Part shown: positions 11,746 to 24,690 of the stretch, piece by piece | Layout of the letters: each line of letters opens with the position of its first letter | Numbering within the stretch: the first letter of the stretch is position 1 | Source: Schistosoma haematobium | Taxonomy: Eukaryota; Platyhelminthes; Trematoda; Strigeidida; Schistosomatidae | Reading direction: 5' to 3' | Assembly: GCF_000699445.3 (NCBI RefSeq) | Contig: NC_067198.1 | Span: forward strand, 20,726,536-20,790,535 | Length of the DNA: 64,000 nt | Made by a program: the position numbers and the translations under genes | The notes under the pieces: generated by a model | Seen by the model: only the letters and a program-made list of their open reading frames with translations | What the model was told of the DNA's origin: nothing | Databases searched by the model: none

Positions 11746-13635
11746 ACCTATCTCTACCCGAAATGGACTAGCTCCACTGGTCACAGCTTCTCACTAGAAC
11801 TCCGACTTGTCGAATTATGGATGTCCACTAAACTGAATGTTTTAAAATAAACCCTCTTCAATAACAATAATATGGTATATATATACTGAAAATAAACACG
11901 AAATCCACACAAATTCAAGGTCATGATCAGGTTGATACGAATAGAAATCTAAAGTCTGAAAAATTGTTTATTATTTGAAAAGACGAGTCATTAATTATTG
12001 TAATTAAACATTAGATTTTGACAATTTTAGGCAAGTAAAAGGCATAATCATATTTTACAGCACTTCAGAGTACACCATTTTTATCTGTGCCTACAATGAA
12101 TTAGACGTTGGTCTTGAAAGTACTCAATACTGTTTGATAAGTAGTGTTAGAATAACATAAGAGTACTAAAATTAAGCGGCATGGAGACAGTGTTATGAGA
12201 TTTTGGGAATAATAAGCTTTGCATAAGATTCAGCATTTGGGAACCAATATCATCTGAGTAGAAGGAACTGGCGTGCAATTTTCACCAACAAAAAGTGTAA
12301 CTAAGATCGATTCCAACCATATTACAGAATGTGTATAATCATCATGCAACAGATTACTAGATTGTAAGTATATGGTTGTGGAGATTATTGACTTAAATTC
12401 AAGAACCGGTCAGTGTTAAGCCACCAAACCATGAGCCGTGGCGTTTGACCGTGGTAGGTGTGAGGAAGTTATCCACCAAATACAGTGGAAAATAATCACT
12501 CAATATCATGTGTTTATTAACGTTGGACAGTAACACCTTTGGATTCCTACTCAGTGATCAATTGATATAGACTAGAAACGATCAGATAAATTTTAAACCT
12601 GACTAATCTGACAGTTGTTTCATCAATTTCATATTACCATAATCTCATCAAAAGTTTCATCCGTTTTGAATTGTTTAACTCTAATATTCTGTTAAAATGA
12701 TATTGCAATACAATAAATAACTTATGCCAATGAACGTCTTTCTCAGGTTCTACTTTCACTGACCTGATCTGATCTCTAACAGTAAATAATCCGTCACTCA
12801 AAAACTAAACACACTACCATAACTTTAGCACAAATATGATGTAGATGTCAATATAGCTATGGTAGTACACTTCACTTGTAAATTATAAAACTTAAAAACC
12901 AATGACTAAGTACTCAGTAGGTGTGTGATCTCATATGATAGCTTTCATCATTCTTATATAGCTCTAAATCTTACAGTCATACAAACAGTAACGAGTTTAA
13001 ACTCTGTCGACTATATCATATGTCATTCACACCACCAAATGAACAGATATTGTATTGAGGCTGTTCATTTAAAAGTACATGCATTCCATTACATCACACC
13101 TATTTTTTTCATAAGTAGGTCGCTAATATGAGATAAGTAAGTTTATCTCAGCCGCCGTAATGCTAAAATAGATATCTTCGGAATTTTCAACGACGAAAAA
13201 GGGATTTTTAGTCTTCACAAACACATAAATGCTGAGACTGACTTATTCCAACCTTCTAACTAAAGGTTATGACTTGGAAACATTTTATGAACCTTCATTC
13301 GATTAGGCTTATAATGAAAATTAACTCACTGAAGTGTGAAGTGAGCTGTTCATAAGACTCATTTAGCCCTCAAATTATTATTGTCAGCTTTTAGCCAGTA
13401 GCAATAAGTTTTGTCTTTTAAATTTGATGGAAATCTGCTGATATTATTACTATTATTAAAGACCTCCATCCATCGACTGACAGAACGAGACCTAAATAAA
13501 TTAATATTCATACCCGTTACACAAGTGAATGGGTATTTGAACTCATCAACAATTGGATAACGCTCCGGGTGTTTGAAGCTTAAGGTACTGCGTTTGAATC
13601 CCTGAGTGAACCTCTGGGATTCAGATACATGTTTT
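11746..13635. other. AT-rich DNA with a short SINE-like scrap
   Basis: About 12385-12450 resembles the 3' segment of the neighbouring SINE on the minus strand (ACCGGTCAGTGTTAAGCCACC compared with ACCGATCAATGTTAGACCACC). Otherwise nothing is recognised. Confidence 0.4.
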
Positions 13636-13690
13636 TAACAAGTCTCGAATAAGACGAAACGCTGATCATAGACCTCATCGCTAACTGCAT
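13560..13690 (+). repeat. Decayed hammerhead-bearing SINE-like repeat
   Basis: A tRNA-like stretch (13580-13605, GCGTTTGAATCCC resembles a B box) is followed at 13636-13667 by GTCT, a loop, AGAC, GAAAC, GCTG, ATC. The stem II and GAAA boxes, the minimal stem III spacing and an AUC triplet are present. The CUGANGA box has decayed to TTAACAA. Confidence 0.45.
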
Positions 13691-13699
13691 TTTAATTAT

Positions 13700-16600
13700 T
13701 CCATATTAAGGTGGAAATGTATTATAACCAATCATTGCAAAGAGAAACTCGATAACTCTTCAATGCATCATTTAGCATATTTATTATGCTTTAGAGAAAT
13801 TATATAAATGATCACGATAGACATATGACACCAGTGTTTTCGCAGTTTTATTTTTTTTTAAAATAATTTGATTATCATCAACAACTCAAGTGAGGGAAGT
13901 TTAAAATGAATCTTGTAGCGAGTATTTTGCACATTGATCATGTAAATCACTTACAACACTTGCAGTCGTTAAACATCAACCAAATGTTTGCACTTTGTGC
14001 ACCCTTTACATAATTTTATTGCTGAAACATTGTCCCTTTTCTTTTAAGTCAAATGTGTTTCTTTAAGTAACATTTCTACGTTGAAACTACATATCATAGG
14101 CTCTGTACATGAATTTTAATAATACCAGAATTTAGAGTGCAATTTCAATCTCCAAATTTACCGATAAAATACTATTTTACTTCAATAAGGCATTTAATTA
14201 TGTAGACTACCGAAAATCATACAAAATCAGTTAGGCTAAACATCAAGGTCAATTTACGGGGTCTATGTAATCAGAAGGAAATGTTCAACATATTTATGGT
14301 TTCACTTGAATATCCTGTTTCAACACCATTTTATAGGTTCTAAACAGTACTCATAATCAAAATCCCTTCCAAAATTAAAGTATGGATCGTTTTGGTATGA
14401 ATATGACGCCATAAATTGTAGTAGTTAATTGTGGGATGTTAATTTCTTGCAAAGTAATAACTAATATTTAGTCTCAATAAGGTAGATATACAGATTTCAT
14501 AACTTCAATGAAGCATTGAAAATTATAAGTCCAAATGTCTTTTTTATGTCTATTTGTATACCTTATTCTTTTTTACTTCTAAATCTTTTTAACTTTTGTA
14601 GATCTTTTCATTTCATCTGACAGAGAATCCTGCTGACAGCTTAACCATTCATCTTTCTACATTGATTCTTTGATGTTCGTTATGGTGATCTTTCCAGAAA
14701 ACTTGTTTCTTATTTAAGAAAATTATATATTTAGAAAATAACTAAACCAATTCATGTTATCTCGATTGATATATCACGTAAATAGATACTTTTGAAACTG
14801 CTTGGTAAGTTGGATAGACATCAGATCATTGAATTTAAGATTACTGACTGCATAAATGTGTTGCTACTTGTGGCATAGGACTCGGCAGTATATCCGACTT
14901 TAGTCACTCTTCAAATATCCAAAACTTTCATCAACTCTTTTATGTTCGTAAGCGATTCGTTATTTTAATAGCTAAAACTGATCTTAAAATTTAGATTCAA
15001 GCTGCCTAAAAATAGTTAAGGATTGAATTGACCTATGTATTTAACTCATCTACCAGGTGTAGAATTATGAACCCTGTTCTTAACCATAATTTAGTTTTTT
15101 GATATTTGGTGATGCATACCACTTGATCGCTTAGGTCGAAGTAGGTACAGAGGATTTTAGCCCGGAACCTAATAGTTCAAAGGCGAATTTCTTAAATTCT
15201 AACTTACCAGTTATATCAGTCAGTTTATATACATTTTTTTCGAGCGATTACGTATATCCTGCATTATAAAACTTGGTCAAAATAAAAATAAACCAGTACA
15301 ATATGCCGTGGTTTCTTCTATCAACTTATTAACAATAATATTTATCCAATGGGACTAATATAGGTTTGACAGTTTCAAAAATCAGACAAAAAAGTATAGG
15401 AAGTCATATGAAATTGACCGAACAGTAATTGACAGGTCAAACAATAGCGATTAATGCCCTCTTTATCTAGTCCTTCAGTGTTGATTCAATCCTATCGATC
15501 AAGTTACGATGTGACCACCACTCTAAGTGACTTTGTATAACGTACACTATGCTAATATATTGGGTGATTGAACGTTTTCGACAGCAAACTCTGGACATAG
15601 GTTTTTTACTACTTGTAAGTAACCATTACTTGTAATTCTGAGAGAACTGGTGCTGCCAGTGAGATTTGACCTAGCGTCAACTAGCTTCACATTCAGAGAG
15701 GTTACCTCTAAGCTATTTAGACCGCAAATAACTTACTGCAAGACTGAGATATTTCTGACTAACTGGGTTGTGGCTAAAGTCATTTTTTGCTCAGTCTTAT
15801 AATACTTATCGAATTCTACTAATGAAGTTGCACTGTGACCTTTAGCTTGAATGTTCTGCGTCGATCACCAAATAGCATGAAACCTAGTTTCATAGTTTTT
15901 TGTCGACTATCTCCAACCTTCTAACATTTACTAATTTGTATTTGGAATAACATTATTTTAATAATTTAAGATTAATTAATGTTCAAATCCACAGAGCTAA
16001 ATCAAATGTTTATTTTATTCACAGTAAGTTCATTCATCGACTGTACACACTAGAACATGAATAATTTAAAGGAATTATACATTAATTAATTAAATTAAAT
16101 TGATAAAATGTATTGATTAGTGAATAGGATGACATTTAACAGGTACATACGTATTGTACACTGAAATACAACATGACAATTGGTTTATTACTTGACGAAA
16201 TCACTACGTCTCTGTGATTAGTAAGGAATGATTGAATTTTCAAAAAATATCATTAACCTTTAGGTGTTGTCATTGTTAATGAAACCAGTGGTTGTGATAA
16301 TATTGATAATAATTAGCATGAATTGTTTCAAATTAGGAAGAACATTGCCATAACGACAAACACAACTGTTTCCATGTAATATTGAACAATGTATTCATAA
16401 AATTATTAATCCTAAATAAAATCTTTCATTTTACATTACGATAGAAAACTAAAAAAATTGGCTGAAAACACTTACAATGTTTTCAAAATAAACAAAATAT
16501 AGTATAATATGAAACAAATATTAGTTTGGTAAAGACGTCATAAATACTGATTCAGTTTAAAGCATAAATTGTAAAACGTTTTTTTCAAGAATCATTCAGT

Positions 16601-17450
16601 AATATATAAAGTTGGAATATAAAAATGTTTGACACTCATTATTACTTTTTCCAATATAAGTTGATAATAAAATGTCCTCCTGAACATTGACAAACCTCTT
16701 AACCTCATGATCTAAATCGTAGTCCTAAAAATTCACTGACTTTTAAAGACTTTGAGACTCTGAGGAAAATAATTTATAATACAGCTAGTGGACAACAACT
16801 CATGATTTTGATAGTCTATTTAATCATTGATATATCATATGTTGTTTCAATATATCCGTCACAATATTAAAGCTATTTACACCCTCATAATTTGGTCACC
16901 CTAACAGTTCTGCTTTACAGTTCATTTATTTAAAATGAGATTTCAGTAAATGAATAATAATCTCAGTTTATCGTTCTTCTAACAAATCATATACAATAGA
17001 AATAAGTGACATGTGATCATGATGACCCAGATGAGTTTATTGCGAATAACTTCACTAAAGACGAATAATAGAATGAACATTTAGGATTTACTCGATTCAT
17101 AAATACGTCAACAAGTTCATCAGGCTGAGTATTTATTTGGGCGTATCATTTATATGGATATATTGTTGCTGTATTAACATAAGTATCAGTTATCTTAAAG
17201 AACTAACAAACGCGAATGAAATAATTGCAAACATATTGAGGCTATTTAAAACAATAAACTAAATTTAGATAACTCATATGAAGTTTTTGTTAAAGTTGGA
17301 TAGTGTCTAACAGCGAGAACTAGGTTATGTGTTTTTATTTATTTAGAATATTTCAGCTCAATGTACGTGTGTTCTGGAGTAGACGTTCACAATGAGACCT
17401 GTACCCAGTGTCTTCCAATTCAAATGGCAACGTATAATCCACTGAGTTAC
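13700..17450. other. AT-rich DNA, nothing recognised
   Basis: No coding exon with a recognisable domain, no repeat match and no RNA gene was found on either strand. Confidence 0.45.
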
Positions 17451-17451
17451 T

Positions 17452-17510
17452 ATTATTATTATTATTATTATTGTTATTATTATTATTATTATTATTAATG
17501 GCTTTACCAG
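17452..17510 (-). repeat. (ATT)n with LINE 3' terminus
   Basis: A run of ATT triplets is followed by AATGGCTTTA. The same junction occurs at 21036-21054, at the end of the minus-strand LINE fragment. It is therefore probably the 3' tail, (AAT)n on the minus strand, of a very short copy of that LINE. Confidence 0.55.
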
Positions 17511-17770
17511 GTAAAGATAGCCACTGAATAGCAATGTATGAGTGATCCACTCAATATGTACATATGTCTATGAAAAGTAATCTACAATTAAAAAATGTAA
17601 ACCCTTACAATATAATTTTAGGTCTATAAATTCTCACCGTTATTATTTAGGACAGTAATTGATCAGAGTCTAACGGTACTCGAAAGCTTACTGGATAAAC
17701 TATTGATGCTTGAAGCAATAGGCGCGTAATATAACATACAATGTAAACACCAACACTGGTACGTAGATAT

Positions 17771-17820
17771 TTCGAGCTGACGAATCCCGAACAGGACGAA
17801 ACCCACGTCTCAAACTCAAC
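17771..17820 (+). ncRNA. Hammerhead ribozyme motif
   Basis: Both core boxes are intact: CTGACGA (17777-17783) and GAAA. Between them stem II is UCC/GGA with an A-C mismatch at its base. After GAAA come C, the four-base loop CCAC, then GTC, which matches the minimal stem III and cleavage triplet of the other copies. Stem I pairing (TTCGAG against TCAAAC) is poor, so activity is doubtful. It may be the remnant of a SINE. Confidence 0.5.
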
Positions 17821-18111
17821 TGTTATTCACATATCAAATACACTAAGGTCTGATAATTGATTTTTCACTTCTAAGTAAAATGTATGGGAAAATGTTGCTT
17901 GCAGCAATGAATCAAGCAAAAATTGTAAAAATCAAGAATTAGTACTTACAAGTGATTCACAGTATGAAAAATAATAAGATAAATACGCCATCTTCTGATG
18001 ATAAATATATAAATTATGATTTAAAGTTTGTCACTTACAATACACCAACCACCATACAAGCACACATTTTTTCCAGTAGGGGTTTTGTGGAGATTTTAGT
18101 AATTTCAAAAG

Positions 18112-18315
18112 TTGAAATGAGTCAATTGAAGCTAGACCATCATGGAAAACCTGGAAGCACTGGATGACCGTTTCGTCCTAGTGTGGGACTCCTCAGCGGC
18201 GCGCATCCACGATCCCACCCCACGCGATATTCGAACCCAGGACCTATCAATCCCGCACCAAGCGCTTAAACAACTAGACCACTGAGCCGACATCCAATGG
18301 TGTTAACATCTAACT
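18112..18315 (-). mobile_element. Sm-alpha-type SINE with intact hammerhead core boxes
   Basis: On the minus strand the order is tRNA-like head (GGCTCAGTGGTCTAG box A; GGGTTCGAAT box B), hammerhead, then 3' body. The hammerhead (18152-18207) keeps CTGAGGA, stem II GTCC/GGAC and GAAA, with stem III C-GGTC-A and cleavage triplet ATC. Stem III has one C-A mismatch and stem I is weakened (GCGCCG against CAGTGC). It lies head to head with the next copy. Confidence 0.8.
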
Positions 18316-18324
18316 TCAACCAAT

Positions 18325-18490
18325 CCACGATAGGTCCTGAGTTCAGATCTCACGGGGTGCGGGATCGTGGATGCGCGCCGCTGAGTTCCACACTAGGACG
18401 AAACGGTCATCCAGTGCTTCCAGGTTTTCCACGGTGGTATAGCTTCAACTGACTCATGATTTCAATCTGTGAAATTTCTAAAATCTCTAC
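18325..18490 (+). mobile_element. Truncated Sm-alpha-type SINE, inverted partner
   Basis: This plus-strand copy starts inside the tRNA-like part (TAGGTCCTGAGTTC) and runs through the hammerhead (18371-18418) to the 3' body. The first core box has lost three bases (CTGA followed directly by GTTCC), so the ribozyme is dead. It is nearly the reverse complement of 18112-18300, so the pair can fold into a long hairpin. Confidence 0.8.
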
Positions 18491-18689
18491 AAACCCCTTT
18501 TGATATGCATTTTATTCACACAATTTTTTGCATTTTCATTTTTGCTATAATACTGTTATACTTATTGTGACTGAACACTAATACAAATCATACTGACCTT
18601 TATTGAACAACCTTTCTAATTTGCGAGTAATACAATTTTGAAGTATATATATCGTAACAGATGCAAACGTGCACGATTTTTAACACATA

Positions 18690-20639
18690 ACATTGTCAAA
18701 TTCATAATTTCTCTAGTGTTACGTTAGATACAGTGCAAGTAGAGGCTTTGTCGCTCGGCCCTAGATTTTGTGACTATAGGAATAAAATAAACCAACTCGA
18801 TACAGATGTACAGTTTGAAAATCTATTTACACAAACAACAGATTTGGTGCCTACTTCTCCCGATGAAGTCACTAGGTTTAAGACCACGTTGGTGGACATC
18901 TGCAAACAATACAAAAATAGTAAATGTACAGTGAAAACTTCACTTACCGAAGATCACCGAGATGCTTTACATTTGCTTAGAAAAGAAAACACTAATCATA
19001 AGCAAGCCGGAAAAGGAGGTGGGCTAGTTCTTATGAACAAAGCTGATTACATTAATAAAATGAACGTGATTTTGAATGATCCGACAAAATTTCAGAAACT
19101 CAACGACGTTAAGGACTTAAATATGAAGGCAGAAAAATTGCTGACTAACTCACCAAAGGAATTAAAAACAAAGATATTCTTACTTCTGATATACATGACT
19201 CAAGTAAGCCTACTGGATCGAACACACCGCGACTATATGGTTTACCTAAAGTTCACAAGACAGGTCTTCCTCATCGCCTAGTTTTAGATATGTATAATTC
19301 GCCTTATCATAAAACTGCAAAGTGTCTAGTTCGTATCCTAAACCCCTTACACAAATTAGTCGTCAATAGAAGCGTGAAAGACGTGTTCGATTTCATAAAT
19401 TTAAATGGGAAACGGATGATATCTTTAGATGTTGCTTCCCTATTCACCAATATACCGTTAACGGAGACTATTGATTTTGTGTGCAAACGACTAAAGGAAA
19501 AACAAATCAATATTGGAATTCCTGAGGTTAGTTTTAAAGAATTACTTTTGAAATGCACAGTGAAAGTCCATTTTGTCTTTAATAACACATATCATAGACG
19601 AATTGATCGTATAGCGATGGGTTCGCCTCTAGGTCCCATCCTTGCGGATTTTTTTCTGGCGAAACTAGAAAACGGACCTCTCAAAAAGGTTATCAATAAG
19701 CTTGATTTCTACTGTCGTTACGTTGATGACACGTTCTTCATTGCCGATCAGAACATTAGAAAAGAACAACTACTAGAACTATTTAATAACGAACATCTTG
19801 CAATTAAATTTACATATGAAGAGGAAATAGATAATAAACTCCATTTCCTTGACGTTTTGTTAAATAGAAAAGAAAATGGTTCTATCAGCAGAGGTATGTA
19901 TAGAAAAAGTCCTTCTCCAAGCCAATACACACATTTTTAAAGCTTTGTGCCTCTTCATTATAAAGGAAACATAGTCAAATGTCTGGCAAGTAGAGCGATT
20001 AAGATATGTTCAGTCGACACAATTGATAAGAAGCTAGAGCATATTCATAATATGTTGGTTGAATTGGGATATCCACAGGGTTTCCTGAAGAAACACTTGC
20101 GTGTAACAAGTAAGAAAATATTGACACTGACGGCTAATAAGAAATCTCTTTTCTTGAAGCCGCAATTCAAGGGTGATGTATTGCGTGATAGACTGACTAG
20201 AGCAGTAAAGAGAACGTTTAATGCTGCCAACTTCTGTCTATCGTATTCGACCCGATCTATGGTGATTCCACAACTGAAGGATAAGTTACCTGGTTATGCC
20301 ACTTCTATGTGTATCTACGAATTCAGCTGCTCCTGTGGAGAAAGCTATATTGGGCGCACTACCAGGCAACTGAACCAAAGAGTTAGTGAACACCTCCCTT
20401 CGTGGTTTGGAAAAGGTAACGTCAAGACAATATGCAGCGCGGTTCTACCACACTTGATCGATAGCTGTCATGTGGTGGACAGAAACAAGTCATTTAAAGT
20501 TATTTATCGTATTCCCACTAGTTTCCCTTATGGTGTTCCATCTCGTCTCCTACACATAGCAGAAGCTATAGGAATTCGAGCCAACAATCCGAGTATTCAT
20601 AAGAAATTTGTAACACCCTTATCTCTCCCTTGGTCTTAA
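18690..20639 (+). CDS. Penelope-like element polyprotein (RT + GIY-YIG), nearly intact
   Basis: This is the PLE family 1 protein. The frame enters after a TAA at 18688 with no clear ATG, so the 5' end is probably truncated. The N-terminal VEALSLGPRFC block is followed by LVLMNKADYI, LYGLPKVHKTG (after the frameshift), SLDVASLFTNIPL (RT motif A), AMGSPLGPILADFF (B) and YCRYVDDTFF (C, catalytic YVDD). The C-terminal part has a GIY-YIG endonuclease (CIYEFSCSCGESYIGRTTRQ, then SEH) ending in LSLPWS. It has two lesions: a one-base frameshift near 19160-19175 and an in-frame TAA at 19938. PLE proteins copy RNA into DNA primed at breaks made by the endonuclease. The two lesions make this copy non-autonomous, but decay is slight. 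Confidence 0.9.
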
Positions 20640-21890
20640 TAAATGAATTTGTTTATTAATTTTTCAAACTTTCTCTTCGTTTATTATTTTTCTTCACCCC
20701 CTCCTACCATTTTATTTTATTTTCTCTCAAATATACGTTTCACAGTCCAATTATTTGAACATTCCTTATTACATCATCTCATAATTTTATAAATGTTATC
20801 TCACTGTCTATATTATTCTGATCATTGACCTATTTCCGATTATGTAACATTGATTTGAGCCTTTATTATTCTTATCACAACTAATGCACCTGTTATCACA
20901 CCATCAATTTGTACTTTTCACTTTTCACTTATTATGTAATCGTTTTCATTGTTAACATTGACTCATAAACTACCTTGATTGGCTTAACAATTTCATATAT
21001 GCATATAAATATTATTATTATTATTATCATTATTATTATTATTAATGGCTTTATTCAATATTATATTTTGGTACAATATAGAATTCTCAGCACAGGGTAT
21101 TTCAACAAGTTACTTGCGCAAAAAAACAGTAACAAAGACAAAAAAGGAAACGATTTTAAAGAATCTGAAAAAAAACTGTACAACTTTTTAAATTAGAGAC
21201 ATGTTACGAATGCAGGTTATTGACTAGGTTAACTCTAACAACCTGTTCGTCACAGAGTATATTTCCTAGGTAAGGTATTATAGAACTTTTATACTTTTGC
21301 TTGAGTGCATGGATTTTAATGTAACTACGTCTCGTTCTATCAGAAGATATACAAGGAGAAAGATATAAGTGAAGGGGGTGGTTAGTATCTGATAAAATAA
21401 CACCTGCCAGGAGTTGGCATGACTTTAGATGTCTATACACAACCATGTTAATTATGACCTCGAAAGATTCACCACATATCTTGCTAACTGCTTTCAGCAC
21501 TCTCCGCAATACAGCAAAGTCTTTCCTCAAAAGCCCGGGAAAGAATAATGGAGAACAGTAAAGAATAATAGGTAGTATGCAAGAATTGACAAATTGTAAG
21601 AGTAAATGACGAGTAATCCCAAGAGCATGCAGTCTCTTTATGTAGTAAGTATATTAGAGTAAAGCCTGATGAAGATCTAATCGAATACAGTATTGTTCGC
21701 TTATATATGTTGTTCTAAATTTACAGTATGGGAATATTTCAAAAATTCATTAATACTTGCCTTATTTTTGGCCTTTGTAAAATATTATAATTACGGACTT
21801 ATAACTGTAGAGCCTGATGATGAAGTTATTGAAAACAATTGTTCGCTCAAATATTCTTCATTTACCAATGTATTAAATTTATGGTCATTG
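20640..21890 (+). mobile_element. PLE family 1 3' region, interrupted by a LINE
   Basis: 20640-21010 and 21651-21890 match, in order, the 3' region of the second family 1 copy at 37540-37890. The block between (about 21011-21650) is absent there, so the 37740-37775 region acts as an empty site for the insertion. The distal part carries CTGATGA (21666-21672) and a second GCCTGATGATGAAG block at 21810, both hammerhead-like but incomplete. Confidence 0.7.
21011..21650 (-). mobile_element. LINE 3' fragment inserted in a PLE
   Basis: On the minus strand, 21530-21204 encodes 108 residues resembling the C-terminal part of LINE reverse transcriptases (DFAVLRRVLKAVSKICGES, ILSDTNHPLHLYLSPCISSD, RTRRSYIKIHA). 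It ends in an (AAT)n tail at the low-coordinate side. The copy is 5' truncated. Its clade was not resolved. Confidence 0.65.
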
Positions 21891-22439
21891 TAATTACTAT
21901 TTGGAATAATTTAATATTCATTCTCATCTTTTAGCATAGGGATGTTGAAGATTGTTGAATGTTATGAACAATAAAAAATGACCTGAAAGTTCTAGTTTTA
22001 ATCTCCAGTAATGTAGTGGGTCAGAACTTGTGAGGGGTCCTAAAGGCAAAGCTGCACAATGCTTCCTGTTTTTCAAGGGTTGTCTGAATTAGATCAGTTT
22101 GTGATCAAAATAATCATGTTTGTTGTGTGAATACGTCTCACAATATACTTTTATACTGATTTAGTTAGGAAGATACCTTTAAATAAATCAGTTGATTCTT
22201 ATATGAGCAGTCACGACTAAACCCTCATCAATAAAGCTCGACATATTAGGGTTTCTTAGTTTCTCATAAAAGTTTTATTTCTTTCCGTCATTAACACACA
22301 CATGCACATAATAAACATATATTCATAAATATTATTCATTATTTAAAACAAATGAATATATAAATAGATCTTCATTTATCGTCAATCATTACTAAACACT
22401 CAAACCAAATATATATGAAATTTGTACACTGAATAGTTA

Positions 22440-22700
22440 CCATGTTTATCTTGTTCTATAATTTATTTCAAATTCTATCAGTCAAGGTGTAACTTGACTA
22501 GGAGTTTAGGAGACGTGACATTTCATGCACTGTGCCTGAAATGTTGAGTGATTGGAGGTAACTGATAGGAATCCCTACCTGATCTGTATTTCGTGCTAGT
22601 TGACACACGTCAGTAAGGAGTTCCTGGAATTTTAATGATTTGGTACTCCTAGTGAGCTTCGTACACATATCACGCATTTTTAAAATAATGCAATTTTATA
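22440..22700 (-). repeat. Hammerhead-bearing dispersed repeat
   Basis: On the minus strand, 22613-22581 reads CTGACGT, GTGT, loop CAACTA, GCAC, GAAA, T-ACAG-A, then the triplet ending in TC. Stem II pairs fully (with one G-U), stem III is two base pairs with a four-base loop, and the triplet is AUC. The first box has one substitution (CTGACGT for CTGACGA), and one flanking base in stem I fails to pair. The surrounding sequence resembles short dispersed schistosome repeats, but I see no other copy here. Confidence 0.5.
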
Positions 22701-22719
22701 CACTCAGTTCTCTTTATTA

Positions 22720-24080
22720 TCTTAAAGAGAGCACGAACGAAGATTGGTGCAGAATAAGAGGAATTCATTTTATTTCATTAGGTTCCTATTAATTGCTTAC
22801 AAACTATAATATTTTTAAAATCAACGTCATTATAGATATTGACATACATATAAATACGATGGTGATTAGAGATGAATATGTGTATTATGATGCAGCAAAG
22901 ATTCCGATAGAGTTAATAAGGTCATTAAAAAAATTTTGTTCAGGACAGATAAAGTTTTGAAGGGAATGTTTCAGAACATTGAACTAGTGATTAGAACTCA
23001 TAGAGTTAACAAACATTCGATGATTGTGTAATGAAGCAACTGAAAATAGATGAATGGTAATAGAGAAAGATATGAATTGAAATCAGTTAGTTATGAATTA
23101 AAGAAAAATAGTAATGATGTAATCTAAACTTCAGATAGAGTTGAAATAATGAATGACGTAACAAATAAAAGGGGGATGTAATGTTATCAGGGTAAAGAAT
23201 GATTTATTACTGCTTCCTTTTGGATACATAGATATGGTTTTAGACGTTTGATCGCTATGGCTTCGGCAAATTACAAGGGATTGGAGTTTTACTGTTTATA
23301 AATCACTTTGAAAGATTTCAGTATATTAACCTGATGTCCTGAGTCAAGGAGATATCTTGAAATGGCATTGCTGACTGCCTTTAATCCATTTGATCTTGAA
23401 CTTTTCGGAATACGTTCTTTGAATCTGACGTAGGTTCTCCTTTATGTTCTACCAATGTAACTGCTTTGGCAGGTACATGTAAATTTGTATACACAGTTTG
23501 TGATAACATGAAAGGGATACCTATCGATCTTTGATTGTGTTACAGAACATGTTGTTTTCATAATTGATTGATCACTGGATGGTGATCAATGTCATTTGTG
23601 TCAAGTCCTTATTAGTGCATATCGAATGCTATCGACTATGATGTTATTTTGGACAAGGCAATCAGTTTAGCTGCAGGATAAGTTCTTGTCAATGCAGTTT
23701 TTAGTCTCATATTGATTGAACCTGTTACAGCATCACCTTTGAATTTAAGTTGAATAAAAATAGGTTTTCTATCTGCTGTAGTTTCTCTGGGTTTTTTTAT
23801 CTTCATATTTTCCATATTTCTCAATAAATTTCAGTGGTTGTCAGTTGTTCTTTGCACATTTTCAACATTTATTACTTCCTCTTCTAGTGTATCGGCAGTA
23901 TGCATTATTTCTATTCTGTGAAATAATGTTTTAACAAGTGCATTTTTGTAACTGATTGGACAAAGGCTATTGAAATTGAAATAAATCCCATTCCATGTGT
24001 CTTTTCTACAAACTGAACATTGAACTGAGCCATCCCTCCTTCATCTTATTCTGTACCAATCTTCGTTCTTGCTATCTTTA
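22720..24080 (-). pseudogene. Decayed PLE family 2 (3' half)
   Basis: The minus strand encodes, with stops and shifts, the C-terminal half of the protein at 38371-38967: KPIFIQLKFKGDAV, INMRLKTALTRTY, CVYKFTCTCQSSYIGRT (GIY-YIG), then IKRLKPYLCIQKEAV. Its 3'UTR (22720-23220) aligns along its length with 37920-38400. The RT domain is missing, so it is 5' truncated. Confidence 0.8.
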
Positions 24081-24375
24081 TTACCATTTTCGCTGACTAA
24101 ACTTTCAGATGTGATACATTTTTTTAATTTTACAACTACCTATCATCAATCATTCAAATAACATTTGAAGTTTAAAAAATAATAAAACCAATAAAAAACA
24201 AACTTTAAGATGAAAAAGTTAAAAGATCCCTCATAATTTTTAGTTCCATATAAGTAGGTACAATAATTGTGAAACTTCAGAATTTTCTAATAATTCTGCA
24301 TAGAAAATAATATAATTATCGTTGTAACCAATATGCACCTAAATGTGCTGTTTTGTTTTTCATCAAGAGATATTG

Positions 24376-24690
24376 TTAGGGAAGAATAGGACGATGAAGT
24401 TTGAGAGATAATCGCCCATTTAACAGATACGACAAAAAAATAAGAGAAACGCCTAATGGTTGTAGCAATAATTGAATAATAATCATGAAAAAATTGTCAG
24501 AGGATAATAATAACTGATTACGGTTTAAACAAGTGAAAAGCAATGATAAAAAGTAAAAACACGACCAAACCATACTGGAGAAGGGAATTATGGCTAAGAA
24601 TGTATGAGATGTTGAACGTATAGCTTTTGTACACAAAGATCGGGCTTGAACTGGTGGATTGCTAGCGCCTTAGAAGTGTATAGTTTTTTC
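24376..24690 (-). repeat. Left arm of PLE-derived inverted repeat
   Basis: The arm is nearly the reverse complement of 25025-25310. Read on the minus strand it starts with codons for a PLE C-terminus (LAIHQFKPDLCVQKLYVQH) and continues into 3'UTR. At least 260 bp pair with the other arm with few mismatches. Confidence 0.8.

Noticed and set aside
17452..17510. CRISPR-like array or coding poly-Asn tract
   Set aside because: A simple triplet microsatellite with no spacers; the poly-Asn reading on the minus strand is a consequence of the repeat.
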